Origin: Pomphorhynchus laevis
Lineage: Eukaryota > Acanthocephala > Palaeacanthocephala > Echinorhynchida > Pomphorhynchidae
Direction: 5' to 3'
Assembly (NCBI GenBank): GCA_012934845.2
Contig: WNNJ02003752.1
Location: forward strand, 108,576-172,575
DNA length: 64,000 nt
The position numbers were made by a program, and so were the translations under genes. The notes below the pieces were generated by a model. The model saw nothing but the letters and a program-made list of their open reading frames with translations. It made no database searches and was not told the DNA's origin. Positions 21,608 to 33,277 of this stretch are shown here, in pieces (position 1 is the stretch's first letter; each line of letters begins with the position of its first letter).

Positions 21608-24600
21608 TAATTTTTTTCACGAATTGTCTGGAATTGTGATTGATGGAATCTCTGTTCAAGCCGGATGCACTTTAGCTAACCACAGACTGTCCTGATGCAG
21701 AACGCGAATGGCGCCACTTGCGATATCGCTTTGAAACTTTCATTAAACGTCTCAAATCGATTCTGCAGATGACAAGCTTGATCGTCTGAAAATATCAATT
21801 TTAGCTCAGTTATTTGATAAGATCGAGGAATGTCCAAATTATGACTCAGCAATGGATTTACTCGACAAATCATTCATAAAAGCTACAAATTCGGTTTACA
21901 AATGACATTTGTTATGCTCGGCCAGACAAGCTCTCGATGAATCGATATCTAATTATGTGGATCGTCTTAAAACGCTTGCTCGTCAATGTACTTTTAAGGA
22001 TGTTACAGCTAACGAGCTGCGTGATATTCTCATTTGCGATTCATTTATTATGGGATTGCAGTTAAATGAAATTCGTCAGCGCATACTCGAAACCAATGAC
22101 ATTGATAAAGAGAAAGCGTATCAAGTCGCTCGAACAATTGAAGCAGCCCAAATTCAATCAAACGAATATCGACACACATTCGAATACACAGTAAATGCCA
22201 TGAAAGAGACCCAAAGCTCTAAACTAAATACTGATATCTCAGAAAATGAAGAATCTATTGCTCTAGTTCAAAAGAAAGGCAAGAAAAAATGCTACTTTTG
22301 TGGTGGAGCTATGCATACCCGCAATCGTTGTCCGGCCCGGAATGCTGAATGTTCATTTTGCTCAAAACGTGGGCACTACGAGAAAGTTTGTCGAGCTAAG
22401 ATGTTTCGATCGCGGCAAAAATATAATCGTAGTATTCGACCATATACGTCCGACGATGAATCACTAATTATCATCTCTTGTCAAAATGCGAATAGTGATG
22501 CATCAAAGCTAGACGACATGACGGTACAAGTTCGTGTTGGGACTCAAAAGCTGGATGCGCTTATCGACACTGGAAGCTCTTCCAATTTCGTCGATTCTTC
22601 AGTAATTCGCTAATTAGGTGTTCCTCCATAATCTTGTTGTGTTAGGATTTTCATTGCTGATTCATTGTTTACCTGTGTATGCGATGAATGATGTGTGATA
22701 TCGATATCTTACTGTAATCGCAACTATTCTGACGTTCAATGTTTCGTAATGCCTCACCTATGCCGTGATTTGATACTTGGTCATCCATTCTTGCGCTTAC
22801 ATTGAAGTATTTCCATTCGACTTCGAGGAAATAATAAGCAAGAGACATTGACAATTGGACAATTATCTAGCATGGAAATCAATTTACCGTCGTTATTTTC
22901 AGTCAATTTCAAAGACTGGAAACCTGTAGCGATTCCGTCTCGACGACGTAATATCGAAGATAATCGCTTCATTGCTTTGAAAGTAAAACGAATGTTGGCC
23001 TAGGGAATCATCAAGCACAGTCGATCACCATGGCGCGCGCAATTTCTTATTGCAAACAGGGAAGGACGTCGTCGTCTTGTTGTAGATTATTCACAGACAG
23101 TAAATAGATTCACTGTACTTGACGCTTACCCCATGCCCTAAATAAACGACTTGATTGATACCATATCGAGCAATAACGTGTATAGCACTCTAGATCTCAA
23201 AAGTGCTTATCATCAAGTTCCTTTACGAGCAAACGAAATTTTTTTGACGGCATTCGAGGCTGATGGTAAACTCTATCAATTTCAGCGAATGGCATTCGGA
23301 CTCACGAATGATGTGGCCGCTTTCCAACGAACAATCAACGAGATCATAAAGAAATAAAACTTAACCGGCACATACTCATATCTCGACGACATTATCGTGT
23401 GCGGCAAAACCCAGCAAGAACACGATACAAATCTGGCAAACTTTCGTGAAGTTGCTTCTAAGTACCGAATAACACTAAATGAATCAAAGTGTATTTTTAA
23501 TAAGACGATGATCAATATTCTGGGATATCAAGTTGGCAATGGTATTATACGGCCTGATCCTAATCGTGTCTCATATTTGCGAGAACTGCAAGTACCTCAA
23601 AATAAACGTCAACCGCGAAGAATTGCTGGCCTCTTCTCTCATTATTCCAAATGGATTCAAAATTTTTCGTCGCAGATTCGTCCGTTAGCTGAAACTACGA
23701 ATTTTCCTATTACACCGGTAGCAAGGCGCTCCTTTGATCTAATTCGTGATCTCATTATTTCAGCTACACTAACACTCATCGATTTCAACAAGACATTTAC
23801 AGTTAAGACTGACGCCTCTCTCCATGCCATCGGTGCCGTATTAATACAGGATAACAAACCCGTTGCCTTTTATTCACATACCCTTAGCAAGATTGCCGTT
23901 GGACATTCCGCTATTGAGAAGGAGGCCCTCGCCATCGTCGAAGCAATACGATATTGGAGGCACTATTTGTCTTGTCGAACTTTCAATGTTCTAACTGATC
24001 AAAGGTCCGCCTCATTTATATTTAACAGGAATCATAAGAGTAAAATAAAATATGAAAAGGTGCAAAGATGGTGTCTCGATTTATCTGAATTAAAGTATTG
24101 CATCATTTACCGGCCTGGAAAGTTGAATTGTGTGACCGACTTAATGTCTAGGGATATCTGTGCATCAAGTTACGGGTATTTCAACAAACAAAAAGATTTA
24201 AAGCTCCTTTGCGAACTTCACGCGACACTTTGCCACCCTGGAGTCAATCGTTTGTACCATTTTATACAATCAAATCAACTCCCATATAGCTCTCAAGACG
24301 TTCGTTATGTTGTCTCTCATTGCGTTACATGTTCTTTGTTGAAACCGAACTTCTTTAAGACTCTAAAGACCGCCCACATCAGAGCTACGAAATCCTTCGA
24401 AAGGATATAACTTGACTTTAAAATTGCCTAGTTCATCAGGCAAGAAATATTTGATGACAGTCATCGATGAATATTCTCGATATCCGTTTGCTTTCGCATG
24501 CCGAGATATGTCCACACAAACAGTGATCTATTGTCTACGCAGCATTGTGTCAATATTTGGTCCCCCTGAATTTGTACATTCCGATCGCGGGTCATCCTTC

Positions 24601-25354
24601 ATGTTTAAAGAATTCACAGATTATCTGAGCAGTATTGGTACGGTAGCAAGTCATTCTTCTCCGTACAATCCGGTCGGTAACGGACAGATCGAGCGATACA
24701 ACGGCATTTTATGGAGCGCTATACTTTTGCGGCTTAGAGACTACAATCGTCCTGTTGATGCTTGGGAAACTGTTCTCACTTATTGTCTTCAGTCTATCCG
24801 TGGACTATTATGTACCGCTACCGGTTCGATATCCCACGATCGTATCTTTAACTTCCCTAGACGTCCGCTAGCAAAATTCAACTGGCTCAAATGGCTATGT
24901 AATCCCGGTCCTGTATTCGTACGAAACTTCTACAAGCATGATAAATATGACGATAAATTGCTTAAAGCAAAACTGATAAACGCTAATCCTAACACTGCCC
25001 ATATTGAATTTCCATCTGGGAAGGAAGCGAATATATCAACCCGGCATCTATCTCGTTGTCCTTCAGAGACCTGCATTTACAAGCATCCAAACAATGTAAA
25101 TATTTATAATCCTGGAACATTAAGGACCGATGACGACAACAGTCTAGACAGTTTTGATACTAACCAGCTGTCTGGAGATAACAGGGATAGAAAGAAATAT
25201 GATGTCTCAGACAATATCGATAAGAACGTGAACTCAAAGAAGACTTCAATTCCCGATGCAAACCTTCATCCTGTAGCTACTCAAGAATTCTACCGACGAA
25301 GTACCAGGAGTCGAAGAAGTCCAGCTTACTTCCAAAATTATCACATGGGATGAA

Positions 25355-25474
25355 TGTGGTATCACATTGATCACTATCTTGTTTATAAAGTTTACTATCT
25401 TGTTTATATCTATTGTTACCTACTACTATTTGTAGATTCGTGAATAAAAGCCATTTTATTCTCTTTGGTTATCA
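25355..25474 (+). repeat. Gypsy-2 3' LTR
   Basis: 120 bp, 117 of 120 positions identical to the 5' LTR. Confidence 0.92.
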
Positions 25475-25704
25475 CACATTTATTATGTAGAAGTCAACTA
25501 GATTTCTGTTCTATATATTTATTCAGCAAACTATCAAGTTTCACTGCATCCACTCTCAATTCAGATGTTCTTAAATACTAACAAGTCCACTTACACTTCG
25601 ATTCTTATTCAACTGTTCATTCTTAAATTTCAACTATTTTCACTATTTTCACGTTCTTAATTTTCTATTGGTTATTGATTAAATGATAGTCCCTTATAAT
25701 TCAT

Positions 25705-25935
25705 TAAACCCTTCGTCCGTGACAAGGTCCGCTCGCCTAACTTAATTCTCCGTGACATCCGCCGTATCCGCCCCCTTATCGACTTCCGTTCTTGTATGTC
25801 TCTTCTTTCATCGCTTCTTTTCCCTAAAATCGATTACTGTCTTAGCCTTTTCGCCAATTCTCCAAAATCCATCATCCTACCCCTACAACGAATAATCAAC
25901 ACCGCCGTTCGAGTGCTCTTTCGTCTCCGTCCAAG
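25705..25935 (+). mobile_element. LINE-B fragment (RT C-terminal region)
   Basis: The translation VRDKVRSP, RDIRRIRPLIDF, SLLFPKIDYCLSLFANSP and LQRIINTAVRVL matches the part of LINE-B that follows the polymerase palm (compare 49.33-49.52 kb, SRLDYCFSLFSNSPKS). The fragment ends in a perfect hairpin at 25913-25950. Confidence 0.75.
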
Positions 25936-25950
25936 GAGACGAAAGAGCAC
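25913..25950. repeat. 16-bp perfect hairpin ending the LINE-B scrap
   Basis: The arms 25913-25928 and 25935-25950 are perfect complements around GTCCAA. The left arm is in the LINE-B reading register and the right arm is its inverted copy. Confidence 0.9.
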
Positions 25951-25954
25951 TACT

Positions 25955-26640
25955 GCTCCGTTTAAGCTGAAGACCGATGCGTCGGGTTGTGCTATTGGTA
26001 CGACATTAACGCAAAACTGTAAGCCTGTTTTTACTGAATCTTGACACGGTAAAATCAAAAATGACAAGAAAGAAAAATGGCGTCTTACGTTTGCTGATTT
26101 TTTAAATATTCTCAGTACCAACGGGGTACTGAGAATATTAAAAAATTGCTGCCGATGCGTTATCACGTTGCTCTGTAAATAATGTTATTGTGAATTTTTT
26201 AATTATCCAGGAATTCCTGGGATAATTATTGTGTTAATATAATTATTATGTTATTGTGGTGGGATAACAATTAATAATTCCTGGATAACAGTCGTTTATG
26301 CTAATCTGGAATCATTCGATTTTGCCACTTTGTAAGATCCCATAATCTAGCGTTATCGATCGACGACGTGCGTGTGATATCTAATACTTGTAAAGGCTGC
26401 CACATGTTAAAACCAAGGTATTTCAAACCGAGTACAAGCACGCTGGTAAAGTCAAATCAATCTTTTGAAACGCATTTCCCTAGATTTTAAAAGACCTCTG
26501 CTAAGTAAAAATCGTAACAAATTGATTTTAGTCGTCATCAATGAGTACACAAGATTTCTCTTGGCATTTCCGGGGACTGACACTTTATCTCCTACAGCCA
26601 TTAATTGTTTTGTTGGACACATTAATTGTGTAATTTGGTA
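25955..26640 (+). mobile_element. Gypsy-5 fragment (RNase H and integrase scraps)
   Basis: A short RNase H piece with KTDASGCAIGTTLTQ follows the hairpin at 25.95 kb. An integrase core piece (about 26.47-26.64 kb) has SLDFKRPLLS and VVINEYTRFLLAF. These match the Ty3/Gypsy layout seen in Gypsy-1 to 4. No LTRs are seen. Heavily broken and old. Confidence 0.65.
26105..26139. repeat. 15-bp perfect hairpin
   Basis: The arms 26105-26119 and 26125-26139 around AACGG interrupt the Gypsy-5 remnant. A second palindrome, CCAGGAATTCCTGG with longer flanking complementarity, lies at 26201-26227. Confidence 0.85.
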
Positions 26641-26664
26641 TATAAGCCAAATATAAACCAGCAT

Positions 26665-26800
26665 TTCGGCGACAAGGAATCAGCAGAAGCAGTAAAAGGA
26701 CTGAAACACGAAATGCATGCGTGGGATCACTGCTGATAAGGTCCATCCACGCTGATTGTAGTGTACAGTGATGCTGATAGGATTCAAACAACCACACGAG
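26665..26800 (+). repeat. SINE-like repeat R-E, copy 2
   Basis: Shares AATCAGCAG, ACTGAAACACGAAATG and CTGCTGATAAGG with the copy at 12.93 kb. The hairpin here is built from GCGTGG and CCACGC around the conserved GCTGATAA. Confidence 0.5.
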
Positions 26801-26950
26801 GATAATATCAAACCGATCAATGAAGAATATAGATATACTGTATTAATACGACTATTTTTTGTAAATGTTTATTTTAGTATAAAAAGTCAGGAAAATTTTT
26901 TTCTAATAAATTATAAAAATATAAAATTAAATTCAAATTAAATTTAAACA

Positions 26951-27107
26951 GTTGATAATGATCCATTATTGATAAAGAATTATTAGAGCTGGATCAAAAA
27001 ATGTGAAAATTTTATTTGATATTTCGCTAACTTCTGTTAGCATCCTCAGAAAATTACAGTTGTTATTAAATTAGATTGAAATTTTCTAAAGATGCTAATA
27101 GAAGTCC
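26951..27107. mobile_element. MITE-like unit related to the 2-kb palindromes
   Basis: The left half runs from GTTGATAATG through GAGCTGGATCAAA to TAGCATCCTCAGAAAATTAC (26951-27057). A partial inverted half (AAATTTTCTAAAGATGCTAA-like) follows at about 27080-27107. Confidence 0.7.
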
Positions 27108-27379
27108 AATTTAAAATCCAATAAATATATTTAATTAGTATTTAGACTACAAAAATAAATTAAAATAACGATTAGCGATTAAAAAAATTCGTCAAATTCA
27201 CGAATTATAAAAGTGTTCCTCTTTGATTCAGCTCTAATAATTATTTGTATATTTAAACTGTTAATTGAATATTTTTATAGGTTGATAGTAAATAATATAC
27301 AGTGTGTTAGATTAAAAATGACATTAGCTAATCACAATACATCGAATGAAATACGCCAATGACATGTATTTGTTCCCAA

Positions 27380-27545
27380 TGATGTGTTGAGTTGCTGAAT
27401 AATGTCCGAAACATGATAACATAGTAGTTCCTTTGGACGATATCTTATCTTAATTCTGATGCATAGTCTGTATTTTATTAGTCAATTCATAAAGATTGAA
27501 TTTTATTTTAAATTTCAAATTTTATATCAAATTTCAAATTTTATT
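27380..27545 (-). repeat. Dispersed repeat R-D, copy 4 (diverged)
   Basis: Shows GAAACATGATAACATAGTAG, TTCCTTTGGACGATATC and TTATTAGTCAATTCATAAA in the family order. Confidence 0.6.
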
Positions 27546-27574
27546 ATTTCAAATTTCGAATTTTAAATTTCATA

Positions 27575-27880
27575 TCCCTCTGATATGTTGGATCGAGGAA
27601 TAGAGATCGAAGCTTGATAACATAGCAGTTCCTCCTGACGACCTCTAATTCTTATTTAAATACATCGTATATTATTTATTAGTCAATTCACAAAAATTGA
27701 CTTTGTATTTTTGTATTTCAAAATTGATTTTGTAATTCAATTTTTTATTTTAACTTGATATAAATTATATCAAATATTATATAACAATTATTTATTATTT
27801 ATAATTATTTATAATTATTTAATTGATTTGTTTTTATTTATCATTATTTTTAATAAACAAAAAATTTAATATACTTAGAT
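27575..27880 (-). repeat. Dispersed repeat R-D, copy 5
   Basis: Shows ATATGTTGGATCGAGGAATA, TAGCAGTTCCTCCTGACGAC and TTATTAGTCAATTCACAAAA, then AT-rich sequence down to ATACTTAGATTG. It lies directly beside the 3' end of LINE-C. Confidence 0.7.
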
Positions 27881-27889
27881 TGAAAAAAT

Positions 27890-30707
27890 TCAATCAAATA
27901 GTAGTTGCAAATTCCTTCTTTCGGCTTCGATGGTTTTGTTGATAACATCACTAGATATACTACTAGAGATATCAAGGCACTTTAGTGCATTCCACCCGTT
28001 AATTACCCTGGTTGCAAATCAATAGTGAACAGGAATTCTTGTAGTTGGCTTTATTAATTTCCACACATGCCCACGAGTTTCTCGTCTATGATTCACGGAT
28101 AATAAGCTAGAGAGACCACCAAAGCCATCAAAAACAATTTTGACAGCAGTTGATAAATCAATGGCCGATCTGCGATATTTTAATGTGCCGACACATAGAG
28201 ATGTCAAACGTTCAGCATATCTCAAATTGGAGAAATTCGGAATCATTCGTGACCCTTTACGTAACAAGTTCTCAATGTCACGGGATTCCCTTAAAGTCTG
28301 TGTATAAGTTACAGGTAAACCGTATTCAAGGATGGGAATAATATAAGATCAAAATAGTCGCTTGAACATTCATGGACTTATCCGATCAAAAGACTTGAAA
28401 AACATCCATAAAATACGATAGCCTCGATTACAAATATATCTAGTGTGGACATTAGTTTTTAAGCTACTGGTCATCATCACATCAAGATCATTGAATTCAC
28501 CCACTCAGCCTATCTGAATCGAACCTATCTGATACGATGAGTTTAGTGAAGAACCAATGGACATATGCGCACATTTAGAGGGGTTAACCCTCAAACCATT
28601 TTCCGCTGACCATTTTTCTAGACACGTCAGATCATCTTGAAGGATCTAATACGCCGCCATATCTTAACATCGTCAGCATACATAACGACATCAGAACGAA
28701 TTACAGATGGGAGATCATTGATATAGACAATAAAAAGAAGTGGGGAGACAACAGCACCATGTGGAACGCAAGAATGAATAGCGAATGAGGTGGACATATC
28801 TGCACCTTCACGTACTTTGAAAGAGCGTGAACTTAAGTAATTTGCAATCCAGGCGACATACATAGGACAAACACTAAGTGACCTCAATTTGTAAATGAGG
28901 CTATCATGCGGAACTGAATCGAAAGCATGAGAAAAATCCACAAAAAGTACATCAGATTGAACTCGTTCATCTAATGAAGACTGCCATGAGTTGGAAGAAA
29001 CCAAAAGATTACTTATTGTTGATCTATTTGGTCTGAAACCGTGTTGTGAGTCAGTGAATTTACCGTTGCTTTCCAAATCAGAAGATATGTTTTTGACTAT
29101 TGGCTTTACAATCAACTTACAAATAATACATGTCAAGGCTACTGGGCGATAGTTCTTACACACTTGTCGATCTCCCATTTTATACACTGGAACTACAATA
29201 GACTCCTTCCAACGCGAAGGAATTCGAGATTGGAGAATAGAAAACTGAAACATATGGAAACATAAATATATTTGAGGAGCAACTTTATTCAAAAGAATTG
29301 AGGGAAGTCCGTCCGGACAGGCAGCGATGTTCGGTTTTAATTTACAGAGAAGCTTTAAAACATCTTCAGCACAAAACGACAGATTGGATCGGTCGAATGC
29401 ATCTGAACCCTTTTCTGATTCAGAACTACAAATGTCCGCGAAGAGCAAAACATCAATGAGAACTCCTGGGCAAATAAGTTTGTCATGACACTTTTACACG
29501 TGACCTCGCCTTGAGAATCATCCCTCAACGATACTAGTGGAATATTCGAGCCCCTGATTTGCGAATGTAAGAGAATATAGCCTTGTCATCCATAGAACTC
29601 AGCTTCTCCTCAAACTGACGACGCTTCATCCTCTTGAGAGCGGTAAATCTATTCCTAATTTGTTTTAAAGACTCATAAGATTGTTGTCCACAATGAAATG
29701 AAAACCACGCATGTTTACGTGCGCGTGAGTGGTACCGGAGAAGCCCATCAAACCAAGGACAAACTTCCCTGTGTTTTAAACTTGGGAGAATGCAATATCA
29801 GTAAGTTATAGAATGTGCTCTTAAAAACATACCAAGCCTAGTCAATTCCGCGTATATACGGATCTGGCCATCTAACCAGATTCAATCTGTTGATAATTGC
29901 GTCTAAATCAGCCTTCCAGAAGTTCAGAGGCTTACCCTGCATGGGACTGACCGACGTTACATTGCTTGCGCATTTAAATGAAAAGGACAGTACGCAATGA
30001 TCGCTCATCCCCAGTCCAGAAAGATAATCTATGTGAGTAATATCAGACTTAAACGAAGACAAGAGCACGTCTAGCTGGGTAGACGACTGGCTAGTGAAAC
30101 GGGGTGCCTCACGTGCATGCTGATGCAGACCACTGTTGTGTAGAACACTAAATAAAACCAAGTCCGATGCAATGCGACTAGGAGACGAAAACGAGTTCCC
30201 ATCTATTGAAGGAATATTCAGATCTCCTAAGATTATGCATTTTTTCTGTTGACCACAGAGCTCAATAAGTTCTATTAAATCATCGCTATTTGCCAAAGGA
30301 GGACGATAGAACACTAGCACATACATAGAATTGACCTGATCAAGGCACAATTTGAGGTATAAAGCCTCAATCCCATTGGCATCACAAATCGTCTGCAAAC
30401 ACACTGCATCAATAACTAAATTACAATAGCATTACACCCCTCCCCTTCGACCCGATCGATCACAACGAAACAGGTTATATCCATCTATAGATAATAAGCT
30501 ATCATTAAAAAGGTCAAAGAGTCGAGATTCACTAAGGACAATGATATTTGGATAATGAGATTTAGCTATGACCTTCAATTGATCCATCTTATTGAGAACG
30601 CTTCGAACTTTCGAATATATAACTTTGAGCCATTTGTTGTTTTTACGATACGGCGCATTGGATCTTATCTTACAATTCTCAGAAAAAGTTTTTATAGCGG
30701 GGGCCAT
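27890..30707 (-). pseudogene. LINE-C ORF2: endonuclease and reverse transcriptase
   Basis: Endonuclease: KVRSVLNKMDQLK and IIVLSESR (30.71-30.43 kb), then VLVFYRPP, IILGDLNIPSI and GMSDHCVLSF (30.40-29.84 kb), that is GDLN and SDH motifs. Reverse transcriptase (29.45-28.63 kb): WKESIVVPVYKMGD, NYRPVALT, HGFRPNRST, LFVDFSHAFDSVPH, VPHGAVVSPLLFIVYINDLP and VMYADDVKIW. C-terminal region 28.6-27.9 kb. Breaks lie near 30.43, between 29.84 and 29.45, near 28.62 and near 28.02. The usual VPQG is VPHG. It would nick target DNA and copy the element RNA at the nick. Confidence 0.85.
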
Positions 30708-31426
30708 CTCAATCGTGGACGCCGAACAACCCGAAAATTTACAATATACAGATCAGTTTTTCCAGATTCTATCCGAGCATTTAGCTCAGTCCGAGCAACA
30801 CGCCAGAAACAACGCTCAGCGAAAGACATATCTGTCAACAATCGAAATGGGAACTGCCTCAGTTTAGATCTGCGTTTTAACAACTCACGGACCACTGAGA
30901 ATGTACGAAAGACAACTTTCGTCAAACGAGAACGTTCTTCAAGATTGTTGCGACGGCCTATCCTAAATATCGCAATAGGGCGAACTTCTGAAATATATGG
31001 ATCTTCTAGAGAAATAATAACTCTCAATATTTTTTGGAATTGTTCAACATCATGGTCCACTCGAGTTTGAGCCACATCAGAAGACGCCTCGATAACGTTC
31101 GTAATAATCAAACACCGATCCCGGGAAGATTCATTAGACTTGCTGGATAAGAATGATCTGTGACTATTTAGTGGGTCAGTTTGTTGTTGAGAGAATATCT
31201 GACTGAAAACTTTTCTAAACTTTTCACTTAAAACTTTTCTGGACTTTTCACCCTCGATTGCAACCTGGTTTGAAATTTCGATACAATTTGAGTCTATATC
31301 ATTGTTATCTGATTGCTTCGTGCGAGAAGGTGAGGTAGGCCATGTGGATCGTGACTTGCCAACGGAATTGACAGCTTCTTTGATAGTTACTATTTCCGAC
31401 TCAGTTTCCATATCCAGACTAGACAT
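30692..31426 (-). CDS. LINE-C ORF1, RNA-binding-type protein
   Basis: 244 codons, open from ATG 31426 (MSSLDMETESEI) to the stop at 30692. The N-terminal half is polar and Ser/Asn-rich. The C-terminal half has the shape of CR1/L2 ORF1 RNA-binding domains: RPIAIFRIGRRN near residue 145, TKVVFRTFSVVRELLKR near 165, and TDMSFAERCFWRVARTELNAR near 200, ending in a short basic tail. I recognise the layout rather than an exact family. A 21-base direct repeat (CATATCCAGACTAGACATGAT) spans the start codon and lies again just upstream, so an alternative ATG sits 27-30 bases further 5'. The frame looks intact, but expression is not shown. Confidence 0.65.
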   Translation of the reverse strand: MSSLDMETESEIVTIKEAVNSVGKSRSTWPTSPSRTKQSDNNDIDSNCIEISNQVAIEGEKSRKVLSEKFRKVFSQIFSQQQTDPLNSHRSFLSSKSNESSRDRCLIITNVIEASSDVAQTRVDHDVEQFQKILRVIISLEDPYISEVRPIAIFRIGRRNNLEERSRLTKVVFRTFSVVRELLKRRSKLRQFPFRLLTDMSFAERCFWRVARTELNARIESGKTDLYIVNFRVVRRPRLRWPPL

Positions 31427-31459
31427 GATTGTCGCACATATCCAGACTAGACATGATCT

Positions 31460-32084
31460 TTGTTTCGCACAAAAGTTATTAATACGTCAAAGTTACTTAA
31501 TTTAATATTTTTTTATGATTATAATGTTATTAATTTTGTCAATATGTTGTCCCATTATTCAGACTACAACATTTTCAAGAGCGAAATAATAGAAATCATT
31601 TTACAACAGAGAAACCGAGCGATATGAAGAAATCAGATCAGCCAACTGAGTCTACGTATTTAATACTATAAATAAATTAGAAAGAAATAATTACAAATAA
31701 ATGACAGTGTTCAACGTAGCTACATCCAAGCGAAGCTAGATCCCTCATTTCAATCGAACCAAAGAGTTACGTGTCTGGTGACACATATATGGTATTTTTA
31801 GATAAGTGATCAGATAGGTGTTCATCTGAGAATTCAAATGTGTTGTTCTCAGATACAGAACTAAGAATGCGACTGAAAGACTTCAAATTTGATCGTACTT
31901 ATATGCAAACTTGTAATATTATGTGGATCATGGTGTACTTACGGATGTTTCGAAATAAACTTTAGGTTTACTACTGCATAAGAGAAGTGACATGGCAAAT
32001 GCGTCAAACTGTCATCTAATAAGTATAACATTTGTTGCATCTAAGATCTTGGGAAGTGTTGTACTATATAAATTCTCGTTTTAA
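31460..32084. other. Spacer with partial R-D repeat
   Basis: About 31630-31705 matches the first block of R-D (AATCAGATCAGCCAACTGAG, CTACGTATTTAATAC). Nothing else is recognised. Confidence 0.5.
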
Positions 32085-32531
32085 TAAATTTTCAAAATAT
32101 AAATACGATTTTAGTAGGTTTATATATATTTAGATTTAGCGGATATTAAAGAAACGTTAGAAAAATTAATTAATCTTATATTCGGAAATAGATATACATA
32201 TATATGTTATAATAACTATAACGCATATCAAACAAAAATTAAACCATCAAGTAAATATAAATATATGGATAAAATTGAATTATAAGAATCCTTAAATATT
32301 TTGATAAATCAAAATTATTTAAAAGTAGGGACATCTATATTTAGACAAGTAAAAGTTGTTCCAATGGGTGGTAATAGTAGCCTAATAATAGCTTACTTAT
32401 TTTTAAGCTTTATAGAATATGAATTTGTTCAAAACTTTGTAAAAAATAAATCTAAATTATATAAAGATATGAAATATATGTTTCGATATATTGATGATAT
32501 ATGTGTATTTAACTCTAATCATTTTTATTAA
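32085..32531 (+). pseudogene. Penelope-like reverse transcriptase fragment
   Basis: The 3' part is an open frame (32301-32531) with VPMGGNSSLIIAYLF (motif B-like), IEYEFVQNFV and MFRYIDDICVF (catalytic motif with YIDD). Upstream, about 32087-32290, nucleotide similarity to the minus-strand element at 52.6-52.9 kb continues, but in broken frames. The combination PMG.N, EY, RYIDD is seen in Penelope-like and related non-LTR reverse transcriptases, not in APE-type LINEs, which use YADD here. No endonuclease domain is attached. Confidence 0.6.
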
Positions 32532-32984
32532 ATAAGTGATCAAATTTATCCAGGTAGCCATATTCTTAATAAACTAATATTGATTATAAGTAAGGTATAT
32601 AACTTACTATAAAGTACATACCTTACTTATAAGGTATATAAGTAAGGTACATTAACTAACATCAATAAAAACTATTATTTTTTTTATATCGTAAAGATGA
32701 CATTTAAATTTACAAAAAAAAACATATTTTGCATGAGTATTCATGCATACCATATAACATTAAATATAATATCATTAATAACCATTTAACTAATTTAATA
32801 ATACTTTAAAGTAATATTTTAAAATCATTTAAATAATTTAATAGATGCATATTTTAAACTATGTCACTATAAAAATAAAATCAAACAGAAAATAGTAAAA
32901 TATATAAATCAAAAAATATTATAAAAAATACATTTTAACTCTATAGTGGAAATTTTTTGGATGAATAATAAATTATATACTTTA

Positions 32985-33066
32985 TATTAGAATAAGGATA
33001 TTAGAATATTAGAATATTAGAATAGATTATAATATCGCAATATTAGAATATTAAATATTAGAATAT
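32985..33066 (+). repeat. TTAGAATA-type minisatellite
   Basis: About eight short units of (A)TTAGAATA with variation, directly before the RTE-like LINE. Confidence 0.8.
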
Positions 33067-33194
33067 TAGAATAAAATCGAAGATCTATAGAAACATCATA
33101 TGTACTGTAGCTCTTTACGGATCAAAATGCTTGCTTATCGCAAAAGTTGTCGAACGTCGTCTAGCTGTAATGGAGACAAAGATGCTACGATGGA
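33067..33194 (+). mobile_element. LINE-E (RTE-type), 5' piece, split by Gypsy-3
   Basis: Translation KIYRNIICTVALYGSKCLL and ERRLAVMETKMLRWM is the conserved C-terminal region of RTE-like ORF2 proteins (YR.V..P.ALYG.E, VMEMRMLRW). It breaks off at 33194, where the Gypsy-3 LTR begins, and resumes in phase with family expectation at 36990. Confidence 0.8.
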
Positions 33195-33277
33195 TGTTGT
33201 AAAATAGAGATAACGAACCACAAAAGGTTTTATTCGTTAAAATCTACAATAGTTAAAGTCATTAATAAGTCATTACA
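33195..33277 (-). repeat. Gypsy-3 LTR (3' side)
   Basis: 83 bp, abutting the first ATGGA. Confidence 0.9.

Larger units (their letters stand above)
21488..25474 (+). mobile_element. Gypsy-2, Mag-like Ty3/Gypsy LTR retrotransposon fossil, youngest
   Basis: 120-bp LTRs differ at only 3 positions, so insertion was recent relative to the other copies. Parts: gag (about 21.65-22.5 kb) ending in two knuckles, CYFCGGAMHTRNRC and CSFCSKRGHYEKVC; protease motif LIDTGSSSNF near 22.56 kb; reverse transcriptase (about 23.0-23.6 kb) with STLDLKSAYHQV and a YLDD active site; RNase H (about 23.8-24.15 kb; KTDASLHAIGAVL, EKEALAIVEAI); integrase (about 24.2-25.3 kb) with HPGVNRLYHF, VIDEYSRYPFAF and HSDRG. 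It is broken, with only a handful of breaks and long frames left through gag, RNase H and integrase. Flanks GACATT and CACATT suggest an imperfect target duplication. Confidence 0.92.
27885..31430 (-). mobile_element. LINE-C, nearly full-length CR1-like retrotransposon
   Basis: Minus-strand ORF1 (31426-30692) overlaps the ORF2 start (ATG at 30707) by 16 bases. ORF2 carries an endonuclease and a reverse transcriptase and ends near 27.9 kb with a CR1-type tail (TRGHVWKL, FATRVINGWNAL). ORF2 is interrupted by about four frame changes or stops, while ORF1 is open. The R-D repeat abuts the 3' end. Confidence 0.88.

Noticed and set aside
30555-31070. 171-codon plus-strand frame as a gene
   Set aside because: It is the antisense shadow of LINE-C ORF1 and the ORF2 start, which carry the recognisable domains.
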